In this document: piece after piece, positions 1 through 5,361 of the stretch | Position numbering within the stretch: the stretch's first letter is position 1 | How the letters are laid out: every line of letters begins with the position of its first letter | Assembly (NCBI GenBank): GCA_003220985.1 | Contig: QHTY01000279.1 | Coordinates: forward strand, 1 to 7,786 | Length of the DNA stretch: 7,786 nt | Direction of reading: 5' to 3' | DNA from: Gemmatimonadota bacterium | GTDB lineage: Bacteria > Gemmatimonadota > Gemmatimonadetes > Gemmatimonadales > GWC2-71-9 | Program-made: the position numbers and the translations under genes | Notes under the pieces: generated by a model | Database searches by the model: none | What the model saw: the letters and a program-made list of their open reading frames with translations, nothing else | Told to the model about the DNA's origin: nothing

Positions 1-1
1 C

Positions 2-235
2 GGTTCGACATTCGCGAGGACGCTCTCCCTGGTGCCGTTTACGACGCCGATCGCGACGCCCGTTCGGTGGACAGCGGGAAGCATGCCGATGTGGGAACTC
101 GTCGCGTCATTGGTGATTCTCGCCATTGCGATCGTGGGAGTTACCTGGGTAGCGGCGAGAATCTATCGGGTCGGCATTCTCATGACCGGCAAGCGGCCAA
201 ATCTGAAGGAACTGATGAGGTGGGTCAGGGCCTAG
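2..235 (+). CDS. C-terminal end of a membrane protein, probably an ABC-2 type efflux permease (5' truncated)
   Basis: The reading frame is open from the left edge of the window to a TAG at 233-235, so only about 77 C-terminal residues are seen. They contain one clear hydrophobic helix (from MWELVASLVILAIAIVGV onward) followed by a basic cytoplasmic tail with RIYRVGILMTGKRPNLKEL and a final WVRA. From memory, this ending (helix, then ARIYRVGILMxGKRPxLxELxRW) is typical of the NatB/YhaP-like ABC-2 permeases annotated as Na+ or drug efflux subunits; the substrate cannot be told from this fragment. A GTG at 32 could look like a start, but the frame stays open upstream and the preceding residues fit the same domain, so I treat it as a partial gene. 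Its stop codon lies exactly at the outer edge of the left inverted-repeat arm that follows. Confidence 0.6.
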   Translation, partial: GSTFARTLSLVPFTTPIATPVRWTAGSMPMWELVASLVILAIAIVGVTWVAARIYRVGILMTGKRPNLKELMRWVRA

Positions 236-302
236 ACGTCGAGGAAGACGCCTAAGGGAGGCGCCGAGACGCCGAGACGCTGAGGGGATTCGAGGGGCGA
301 GG
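234..302 (+). repeat. Left inverted-repeat arm
   Basis: This 69-bp arm is the reverse complement of 741-809 at 62 positions; the mismatches are at 245, 255, 261, 288, 290, 291 and 296. It contains two tandem copies of the 8-mer GCCGAGAC (263-270 and 271-278). It starts inside the stop codon of the upstream permease gene. Pairing does not continue convincingly outside 234: positions 233 and 232 do not match 810 and 811. Confidence 0.9.
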
Positions 303-368
303 CGCTAGAAAGGCACGACGTGCATGAATATGGTGACGCGCCTTTGTCCTCCTCGTTTATCGTCTCGC

Positions 369-791
369 ATGTCTCACTACAAGACTCTCAAGGCGTGGCA
401 GCATGCTCAGCGACTCGCCATCGAGGGTGTTCGGACGGCTCGGACCTTTCCAGACTATGAGCAGTCGGGACTCGCAGACCAACTTCGTCGTGCCTGTTAC
501 AGCGTGCCGCTCAACATTGCTGAGGGCAACACCCGCCAAGGCTCCCGCGAAGCGCGCCGCTTCTTTGATACGGCGCGAGGTTCGTTAGCGGAGGTTGAAA
601 CAATCCTCGAAATGGCACGAGAGCTTGGTTACATCACACCGGCGGACTTCGGGCGGCTCGAAGCGTTGACCAACGAGACAGGGCGGACCTTGTACGGATT
701 GCTTCGGAAGATCAGCGGTGCTGCCAGCAGGCAACTCCCCCCTCGCTCCTCACAGCCCCTCAGCGTCTCGGCGTCTCGGCGTCTCCCCTAG
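369..791 (+). CDS. Four helix bundle protein, S23 / 23S rRNA intervening-sequence protein family
   Basis: The 140-residue product carries the family signature: an N-terminal YKTLKAW (residues 4-10), FPDYEQSGL (27-35), QLRRACYSVPLNIAEG (38-53), then ARRFFDTARGSLAEVET (62-78) and LGYI (86-89). These are the usual landmarks of the TIGR02436-type four-helix proteins found in 23S rRNA intervening sequences and, as Avd, in diversity-generating retroelements. The family forms small helical oligomers thought to bind nucleic acid; its cellular role is not established. ATG 369 is chosen because homologs begin just before the YxxLxxW motif; an ATG at 324 is in frame with a weak AAAGG at 309-313 and would add 15 unconserved residues. 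Residues 125-140, rich in Ser and Arg, and the stop are read from the right inverted-repeat arm and are probably not part of the fold. The body looks less GC-rich than the neighbouring genes. Confidence 0.8.
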   Translation: MSHYKTLKAWQHAQRLAIEGVRTARTFPDYEQSGLADQLRRACYSVPLNIAEGNTRQGSREARRFFDTARGSLAEVETILEMARELGYITPADFGRLEALTNETGRTLYGLLRKISGAASRQLPPRSSQPLSVSASRRLP

Positions 792-809
792 GCGTCTCCC
801 TCGACGTCT
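741..809 (+). repeat. Right inverted-repeat arm with 8-bp tandem units
   Basis: This arm is the inverted partner of 234-302. It contains tandem units GCGTCTCG (763-770), GCGTCTCG (771-778) and GCGTCTCC (779-786), with a fourth GCGTCTCC at 792-799 and a degenerate copy GACGTCTCC at 803-811. The tail and stop codon (789-791) of the S23-family gene lie in it, and it ends 28 bp before the mnmG start codon. Confidence 0.9.
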
Positions 810-830
810 CCGCATCTGGCCCGGTATACT
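801..830 (+). promoter_or_regulatory. Candidate mnmG promoter giving a leaderless transcript
   Basis: A TATACT (825-830) matches the sigma-70 -10 consensus closely. A TCGACG (801-806) lies 18 bp upstream and matches four of six -35 positions. Transcription would be expected to start about seven bases after the -10, which is at or next to the ATG at 838. That agrees with the lack of any Shine-Dalgarno-like sequence before mnmG. The -35 lies inside the right inverted-repeat arm. This is a pattern match only. Confidence 0.45.
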
Positions 831-837
831 TCGGGCT

Positions 838-2709
838 ATGTCGACGGACTACGATGTCCTGATTGTCGGCGGTGGGCACGCCGGTACCGAAGCCGCCGCT
901 ATGGCTGCTCGCCTGGGCGCCAGGACTCTCCTACTCACTTCTGTGCTGGACACAATCGGCCAGATGAGCTGCAATCCCGCGATCGGCGGCATCGCAAAGG
1001 GTACCGTCGTCCGCGAGGTCGACGCCCTCGGTGGTGTCATGGGTCGCGCCGCCGATCGCGCGACAATCCAATTCCGGATGTTGAATCGCTCGAAGGGTCC
1101 CGCCGTCTGGGCCCCGCGCGCGCAGGCGGACCGCACCCTGTACAAGCGCGCGGTTCGATTTCTGCTCGAGCAATTCCCTGCCCTCGAGCTCTCGCAGGGC
1201 ATGGTCACAAACCTGCTCTTCGATCAGGGCGGCACTCGGATCAGTGGCGTCGAGACTGGCGATGGGCGGCGGTTCACAGCGCACGCCGTCATCATCACCG
1301 CCGGCACATTCCTGCGTGGCCGGATTCACCTCGGCACCGATACTCAGATTCCCGCCGGACGGGCCGGCGATGCCCCCTCCATAGAGATGGCACAAGTAAT
1401 TGCTAATGCAGGGCTTACAGTATCACGATTCAAGACCGGGACGCCACCGCGCGTGGATGGTCGGTCCGTGAACTGGAGTAAGGTCGAGCGCCAGGACGGC
1501 GACCGGGACGACTTCCGTTTCTCCTTCCACGAGCGCGTCGAGCGGCCGCGTCAGGTCCCATGCTGGATCACATGGGCCGGCGAGGAAGTGAAGGAAATCA
1601 TCCAGCGACACCTGAAGGAATCGGCGCTGTACGGCGGTGCCATCAGTGGTCGCGGGCCGCGCTATTGCCCGTCCGTCGAAGACAAGATCGTGAAGTTCCC
1701 AGCGGCGAAGCGCCACCAGATCTTCCTCGAGCCCGAGGGCCTCGACACGACCGAGCTGTACGTAAACGGGCTCTCCACTTCCCTGCCCGCCCGAGTGCAG
1801 CTCGAGTTCCTGCACGTGGTCCCCGGGCTCGAGCGCGCGCGCATGACGCGCCCCGGCTATGCGATCGAGTATGACTACTATCCGCCGACCCAGCTCACGC
1901 CGTGGCTCGAGGTGAAGAGCGTCGAGCATCTTTTCTTCGCCGGTCAGATCAACGGAACGACCGGTTATGAGGAAGCGGCCGGCCAAGGGGTCGTGGCCGG
2001 CATCAACGCCGTCCGCCGTATCCGCGGCGAGGAGGCCGTCGTCCTCGGTCGCAATGACGCGTACATCGGAGTGCTCGTCGATGACCTCGTCACGCGCGGC
2101 GTGGACGAGCCATATCGACTATTCACGTCCCGGTCCGAGTTTCGGTTGTTGCTCCGCCAGGACAACGCGCTGCGGCGACTGCTCCCGCTCGCCGAGCGAC
2201 TTGGTCTCCTGACGGATGCGGAGCTGCGGGCAGCCGAACGGCGCCTCGCCGAGGAAGAGAGGATCTTCGATCTCGCACGAGCGACAACGATCACACCCGA
2301 GCAAGCGGCAGGGCCTCTCGAGGAGAGTGGAACGCGGCTGACGGAGAGCGAGCGCATTGCGGTCGTCGCGAAGCGCCCAGGCGTGTCGCTCGGGCGATTG
2401 CTCGTGGCCACGGGCATCGCAGACGCGTCGGTGGACGCGGTGCTCGCTGCGGAAGTCGAGATCAAGTACGACGGCTATCTGGCGCGAGAGCGCGAGGCCG
2501 CAGCCCGCCTTGCCGAGCTCGCGTCGTTCGTCCTGCCGCCGGACCTGCCTTATCTGGAGCTTCGGACACTCGCCACGGAAGCGCGACAGAAGCTCGATCG
2601 CGTGCGGCCCACCTCGTTGGCGCAGGCCGCGCGCATTCCTGGAGTCACACCCAGCGACCTTCACAATCTCGTGCTCGCAGCGACCCGCTGGCGTCGGAGG
2701 GTCGCCTAG
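838..2709 (+). CDS. mnmG: tRNA uridine-5-carboxymethylaminomethyl modification enzyme MnmG (GidA)
   Basis: MnmG is the FAD-dependent partner of MnmE; together they install (carboxymethyl)aminomethyl groups at C5 of wobble uridine 34 in certain tRNAs, using methylene-tetrahydrofolate. The 623-residue product matches the usual length (about 630). Visible motifs are the N-terminal dinucleotide-binding loop GGGHAGTEAA (11-20), SCNPAIGGIAKG with Cys45 (44-55), GTFLRGRIHLG, FKTGTPPR, GPRYCPSVEDKI with Cys277, MTRPGYAIEYDYYPPTQL and FFAGQINGTTGYEEAAGQG. Cys45 and Cys277 correspond to the two cysteines described as functionally important in the E. coli enzyme (47 and 277). The C-terminal helical MnmE/tRNA-binding region is complete. 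I place the start at ATG 838 (MSTDYDVLIVGG); an in-frame extension back to 718 would be read through the inverted repeat and is low-complexity. mnmG is often found beside parAB, as here, but the usual rsmG does not follow. Confidence 0.97.
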   Translation: MSTDYDVLIVGGGHAGTEAAAMAARLGARTLLLTSVLDTIGQMSCNPAIGGIAKGTVVREVDALGGVMGRAADRATIQFRMLNRSKGPAVWAPRAQADRTLYKRAVRFLLEQFPALELSQGMVTNLLFDQGGTRISGVETGDGRRFTAHAVIITAGTFLRGRIHLGTDTQIPAGRAGDAPSIEMAQVIANAGLTVSRFKTGTPPRVDGRSVNWSKVERQDGDRDDFRFSFHERVERPRQVPCWITWAGEEVKEIIQRHLKESALYGGAISGRGPRYCPSVEDKIVKFPAAKRHQIFLEPEGLDTTELYVNGLSTSLPARVQLEFLHVVPGLERARMTRPGYAIEYDYYPPTQLTPWLEVKSVEHLFFAGQINGTTGYEEAAGQGVVAGINAVRRIRGEEAVVLGRNDAYIGVLVDDLVTRGVDEPYRLFTSRSEFRLLLRQDNALRRLLPLAERLGLLTDAELRAAERRLAEEERIFDLARATTITPEQAAGPLEESGTRLTESERIAVVAKRPGVSLGRLLVATGIADASVDAVLAAEVEIKYDGYLAREREAAARLAELASFVLPPDLPYLELRTLATEARQKLDRVRPTSLAQAARIPGVTPSDLHNLVLAATRWRRRVA

Positions 2710-2722
2710 GCCGATTGTTGCA

Positions 2723-2736
2723 GTTTCACGTGAAAC
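2723..2736 (+). promoter_or_regulatory. parS: parS site 1
   Basis: The 14-bp perfect palindrome GTTTCACGTGAAAC is the core of the universal chromosomal parS consensus, TGTTTCACGTGAAACA. The outer bases here are A and G instead of T and A. It is the ParB loading site, and its place between mnmG and parA is classical. Confidence 0.95.
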
Positions 2737-2748
2737 GTATGCTCTTTC

Positions 2749-2762
2749 GTTTCACGTGAAAC
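2749..2762 (+). promoter_or_regulatory. parS: parS site 2
   Basis: A second perfect GTTTCACGTGAAAC lies 26 bp centre to centre after the first, flanked by C and A. The 26-bp spacing is about two and a half helical turns. It ends 10 bp before the proposed -35 of the parA promoter, so bound ParB could influence parAB transcription. Confidence 0.95.
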
Positions 2763-2771
2763 AGACATATA

Positions 2772-2801
2772 TTGGACACGCGCGGAATTTCTAGCTATAT
2801 A
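2772..2801 (+). promoter_or_regulatory. Candidate promoter of the parAB operon
   Basis: TTGGAC (2772-2777) and TATATA (2796-2801) are separated by 18 bp inside an AT-rich stretch that stands out in this GC-rich window. A start near 2807 would give a leader of about 20 bases before ATG 2827. There is no strong Shine-Dalgarno sequence in that leader. It directly follows the parS pair. Pattern match only. Confidence 0.45.
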
Positions 2802-2826
2802 AGCTATTAACCTCCAACGAGTTACA

Positions 2827-3660
2827 ATGTCACGCGTAATCGCGATCGCGAACCAAAAAGGCGGCGTGGGTAAAACGACGACCGCCGTCAATCTCGCGGC
2901 GTCGCTCGCGACGGCCGAGCGAAAGACGCTCCTCATCGACGCGGATCCGCAGGGCAATTCGACGAGCGGCGTGGGCATCGAGCGCGATCGCATTCGCCAT
3001 TCGCTCTACGAGGCGCTCATCGACGGCTCGCCGCTCGTCCAATCGCGGTTCCCGCACGTGCATTTCCCGTACCTCGATGTGGTTCCCGCAACCCAGGATC
3101 TGGTGGGCGCCGAAATCGAGCTCGTCAATCAGAACGGACGCGAGGCGCGCATGCGCGAGGCGCTCCGCGATCTGCGGGATGACTACGGCTACGTCATCAT
3201 CGACTGCCCGCCGTCGCTCGGGCTCCTCACGCTGAACATGCTGACCGCCGCCGACAGTCTCGTCATCCCGATTCAGTGCGAGTACTACGCGCTCGAAGGG
3301 TTGTCGCAGCTCCTGAACACGGTGAAGCTCGTACAACGCAATTTCAATCCGGCGCTCGCGATCGAGGGCGTGCTGCTGACGATGTACGATGCGCGACTGA
3401 ATCTCTGCAAGCAGGTCGCCGAAGAAGCGAAGGAGTATTTCGGTGGCCGCATGTTCACCGTCACCATCCCCCGCAACGTGCGCCTGGCGGAAGCGCCGAG
3501 CTTCGGCAAGCCGATCGTGTTGTACGATGTGCAGTCGGTCGGCGCGAAGAGTTACCTGGCCGTCGCGCAGGAATTGATTCATCGGGTCGAAGAAGGCGCT
3601 CCACCTTCGCCAAGCCTCCCCGCCATTGAATCGCTGCCTCCCCCGGAGGTGCCCGCATGA
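2827..3660 (+). CDS. parA: Chromosome partitioning ATPase ParA (Soj)
   Basis: ParA is a deviant-Walker ATPase that dimerises with ATP, binds DNA nonspecifically over the nucleoid, and is released by ParB-stimulated hydrolysis, which moves the replicated origins apart. The 277-residue product shows the deviant Walker A KGGVGKTT (11-18; signature Lys11 and catalytic-loop Lys16), the A' motif LLIDADPQGN with Asp40, and Walker B YVIIDCPPSLG with Asp126. Further motifs are ALEGLSQL and TIPRNVRLAEAPSFGKP, both typical of Soj-type chromosomal ParA. There is no N-terminal helix-turn-helix extension as in plasmid P1-type ParA. After the conserved core there is a short Pro/Ser-rich tail (about residues 256-277). 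The gene is preceded by two parS sites and overlaps parB by ATGA (3657-3660), so the two proteins are surely co-translated. Confidence 0.97.
   Translation: MSRVIAIANQKGGVGKTTTAVNLAASLATAERKTLLIDADPQGNSTSGVGIERDRIRHSLYEALIDGSPLVQSRFPHVHFPYLDVVPATQDLVGAEIELVNQNGREARMREALRDLRDDYGYVIIDCPPSLGLLTLNMLTAADSLVIPIQCEYYALEGLSQLLNTVKLVQRNFNPALAIEGVLLTMYDARLNLCKQVAEEAKEYFGGRMFTVTIPRNVRLAEAPSFGKPIVLYDVQSVGAKSYLAVAQELIHRVEEGAPPSPSLPAIESLPPPEVPA
3645..3650 (+). promoter_or_regulatory. Strong Shine-Dalgarno of parB within a small hairpin
   Basis: GGAGGT lies six bases before the parB ATG at 3657, inside the end of parA. The five bases CCTCC (3637-3641) just upstream can pair with GGAGG (3645-3649) across a CCC loop, which would mask the site until ribosomes finishing parA open it. 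This is a plausible coupling device; the pairing is seen in the sequence, its effect is inferred. Confidence 0.6.
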
Positions 3661-4355
3661 CGGAAACCGCCGCAGGTAGACGTCGTCTCGGTCGGGGACT
3701 CGAGGCGCTCTTAGGGCCGACGCGCGAAGAAGCAGAGCGCGAAGGCAGCCTCGTTGAGCTCCCCATCCGCGACATCAAGCCCAACCCGTTCCAACCGCGC
3801 AAGACCGTTGACCCGGCCGCCCTGGAAGAATTGGTGTCTTCCATCAAACAAGCCGGTCTGCTACAGCCGGTCGTGGTACGGCGCGCGAATGGGGGGGGGG
3901 GCGGGGGGGGCGGCTATGAGCTGATTGCCGGGGAGCGGCGCCTGCGCGCGTGCCAGCAGCTGGGCTGGGAGCGCATCCCCGCCGTGCAGCGCGATGCGGA
4001 CGATCGCACACTGCTCACCCTGGCGCTGATCGAGAACCTGCAACGTGACGATCTCTCGCCGGTGGACGAGGCGCGCGGGTACGAGCGGCTGATCGCGGAA
4101 TTCAAGCTCGCCCAGCAGGATGTCGCGGACGCGGTTGGTCGCGACCGTTCGACGGTGGCCAATGCCCTGCGCTTGCTCAAGCTGCCGGAGGTGGTGTTGC
4201 AGATGCTGCACGAGGGCCAGCTGTCGGTGGGGCACGCGCGCGCGTTGCTCGCATTAGAGGATCCGCGGATCGCCACGAATCTCGCGCCCGAAGCAGTGGC
4301 ACAGGGCCTCTCGGTGCGCGACGTTGAAGAGCACCCGAGCGCCGGCCGCGGATGA
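3657..4355 (+). CDS. parB: Chromosome partitioning protein ParB, N-terminal and DNA-binding part (frame ends early)
   Basis: ParB binds parS, loads as a CTP-dependent clamp, spreads on DNA and stimulates ParA. This frame encodes 232 residues. RRRLGRGLEALLG (8-20) is the N-terminal motif that touches ParA, and NPFQPRK (43-49) begins the CTP-binding domain. GERRLRA (92-98) and ENLQRDDLSP (126-135) complete it, and the helix-turn-helix is near 151-177 (LAQQDVADAVGRDRSTVANA). Residues 79-86 are eight glycines encoded by a G11-C-G8 tract. Homology stops at RDVEE (221-225); the remaining seven residues are unlike ParB and end in TGA 4353-4355. The missing C-terminal dimerisation domain is found in the -1 frame at 4352-4540. 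Total coding length would be about 295 codons, normal for ParB. I cannot tell a sequencing deletion from a real mutation or a genuinely split protein. Confidence 0.9.
   Translation: MTETAAGRRRLGRGLEALLGPTREEAEREGSLVELPIRDIKPNPFQPRKTVDPAALEELVSSIKQAGLLQPVVVRRANGGGGGGGGYELIAGERRLRACQQLGWERIPAVQRDADDRTLLTLALIENLQRDDLSPVDEARGYERLIAEFKLAQQDVADAVGRDRSTVANALRLLKLPEVVLQMLHEGQLSVGHARALLALEDPRIATNLAPEAVAQGLSVRDVEEHPSAGRG
3891..3910 (+). repeat. G11-C-G8 homopolymer tract inside parB
   Basis: Eleven G (3891-3901), one C (3902) and eight G (3903-3910) are followed by CGG. The tract is in frame and encodes glycines, since YELIAGERR follows correctly. It has enough G-runs for an intramolecular G-quadruplex in the coding strand and mRNA. 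It is also a site prone to polymerase slippage and sequencing error. Confidence 0.95.
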
Positions 4356-4540
4356 AGCGTGGCCTCGGCGGCGCGCCCGAAGTGCGTCGCGTCGAGGACG
4401 CGCTCCGCCGCCGGCTCGGCAGCGACGTGCGCGTGACTTTGCGCGCCAAAGGCAAAGGTCAAATTCATGTGTCGTTCTACTCGAACGACGATCTCGCTCG
4501 ACTGCTCGAACTCATCCTCGGGGCCCCATTCGACGGATGA
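4352..4540 (+). CDS. parB: ParB C-terminal dimerisation domain in the -1 frame (split or frameshifted parB)
   Basis: The 62-residue frame starts at ATG 4352, which overlaps the TGA of the upstream parB frame as ATGA. Its sequence, from APEVRRVEDALRRRLGSDV through the basic RAKGKGQIHVSFYSNDDL to LLELILGAP, is a good match to the ParB C-terminal leucine-zipper-like dimerisation domain. That domain mediates dimerisation and nonspecific DNA contacts. Frame 2 is open from 4328 (after a stop at 4325-4327), so the indel relative to a normal gene must lie between about 4326 and 4355; a one-base deletion near 4331 is the simplest explanation. There is no Shine-Dalgarno before 4352, so independent expression would depend on termination-reinitiation. 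It could be part of a broken gene rather than a separate protein. Its 3' end overlaps the peptidase gene by ATGA (4537-4540). Confidence 0.75.
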   Translation: MKRGLGGAPEVRRVEDALRRRLGSDVRVTLRAKGKGQIHVSFYSNDDLARLLELILGAPFDG

Positions 4541-5361
4541 AGAGAGGTACCCGCGGTGTCACGGTCGTCGTCCACGCCGACGGCGATCTGGAATCCAAGC
4601 AGTATCGCTTCCCACGCTGGATCGTGCTCGCGGGGAAGTGGGGGGCCGGCGCGATTGCGGTGCTGGTCGTGTTGTTCTTTGCGTTCGCCGGGCCCATCAC
4701 GCGCAACGCCGCGCGCGTGCCGGGGCTGGAGCGCGAGGTGTCGCGGCTGCGTGTCGAGAACAGTCGCGTGCAGCAGCTCGCCTCCTCGTTGAATCGCGCT
4801 GAAGCGAACTATCAAGAGCTGCGTCAGATGCTCGGCGTGAAGGCGCCCGCCCCAGCGGGCAAGGGCGGCAGCGTCGCTCGGACTGCCGATCTCACGACGG
4901 CGATGCGCGCGGTCCCGATCCGCGCGTCGTTGCCCGGTGCGACGACACGCTATGAGACGGGAGCCTCGATTCCGTCCCACTGGCCGCTCGACCTACCGGG
5001 GTTCGTGACGCGCGGCCAGGTGCGCCCCGGCGTCGTGGATGAGTCACATCCGGGGATCGACATTGCCGTCCCGGTCGGCACCCCGATCCGCGCCTCCGGT
5101 GGCGGCACCGTGACGGCCGCGGGCTATGATCCCGACTACGGGCTGTTCGTCCTCTTGCGACATCCGTCGGGGTATGAGACGATGTATGGTCACACGTCAC
5201 GGCTGCTGGCCGCGGAAGGCGACGATGTTCAGGCCGGACAAGTGATCGGTCTGTCCGGAAACTCCGGGCGGTCCACAGCACCGCACCTGCATTTCGAGAT
5301 TCGTCACGACGGCAAGTCCGTCGATCCGCTTGACCTCGTGAAGGAGAGGGGGACGCGCTGA
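4537..5361 (+). CDS. Membrane-anchored M23 family metallopeptidase (peptidoglycan endopeptidase)
   Basis: The 274-residue protein has a short cytoplasmic N-terminus and one transmembrane helix (about 28-51). A coiled-coil-like stretch follows (62-100: VPGLEREVSRLRVENSRVQQ and onward), then a linker and a C-terminal lysostaphin-like M23 domain (about 165-268). The zinc and catalytic residues are all present: His171 and Asp175 in HPGIDIA, His219 in YGHTS, and His250 and His252 in HLHFEIR. It is therefore expected to be an active zinc endopeptidase cutting peptide cross-links in the periplasm. ATG 4537 is chosen because it overlaps the stop of the preceding frame (ATGA) and directly precedes the conserved basic N-terminus; the frame remains open upstream to 4324, but that part overlaps parB. 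It is followed by a bactofilin with a one-base overlap. Such M23-bactofilin pairs are known cell-shape modules (for example Csd1-CcmA in Helicobacter). Confidence 0.92.
   Translation: MKRGTRGVTVVVHADGDLESKQYRFPRWIVLAGKWGAGAIAVLVVLFFAFAGPITRNAARVPGLEREVSRLRVENSRVQQLASSLNRAEANYQELRQMLGVKAPAPAGKGGSVARTADLTTAMRAVPIRASLPGATTRYETGASIPSHWPLDLPGFVTRGQVRPGVVDESHPGIDIAVPVGTPIRASGGGTVTAAGYDPDYGLFVLLRHPSGYETMYGHTSRLLAAEGDDVQAGQVIGLSGNSGRSTAPHLHFEIRHDGKSVDPLDLVKERGTR

Larger units (their letters stand above)
234..809 (+). mobile_element. Putative intervening-sequence-like element: S23-family gene enclosed by 69-bp inverted repeats
   Basis: Two imperfect inverted arms, 234-302 and 741-809, pair without any gap (position x with 1043-x). 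Of 69 positions, 62 are Watson-Crick; two of the seven mismatches (261/782 and 296/747) would still be G-U pairs in the + strand RNA. A 26-bp stretch (262-287 with 756-781) is perfect. The loop holds a single gene of the four helix bundle / 23S rRNA intervening-sequence family, whose last 16 codons and stop lie in the right arm. 23S rRNA intervening sequences of Leptospira and others are known to have this plan (long terminal stem, S23 ORF in the loop), but here the element sits between a permease gene and mnmG. No transposase and no convincing target-site duplication are visible. Mobility is inferred, not shown; a decorated intergenic repeat with a resident gene is the alternative. Confidence 0.55.

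Noticed and set aside
255..290. CRISPR array or simple tandem repeat
   Set aside because: The 8-bp units are too short, have no spacers, and are explained as parts of the inverted-repeat arms.
369..791. Avd accessory gene of a diversity-generating retroelement
   Set aside because: The protein family is the same broad fold, but no reverse transcriptase, template repeat or variable repeat is visible nearby.
228..824. Target-site duplication around the S23-family element
   Set aside because: The flanks share only GGCC-like bases at unequal distances from the arms, which is too little in GC-rich DNA.
718..837. N-terminal extension of mnmG back to 718
   Set aside because: The extra 40 residues are low-complexity Ser/Arg/Pro read from the inverted repeat; MnmG homologs begin at the MSTDYDVLIVGG equivalent.
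2830..3582. 250-codon minus-strand frame opposite parA
   Set aside because: It is a codon-bias shadow of parA with Arg/Glu-rich noise and no recognisable domain.
4326..4355. Programmed -1 ribosomal frameshift in parB
   Set aside because: No X-XXY-YYZ slippery heptamer in the zero frame is present between the two limiting stops, so I prefer an indel or reinitiation.
4324..4536. N-terminal extension of the M23 peptidase to 4324
   Set aside because: It lies over the ParB C-terminal coding region in another frame and is an Arg/Pro/Ser-rich shadow; ATG 4537 with the ATGA overlap and a conserved N-terminus is much better.
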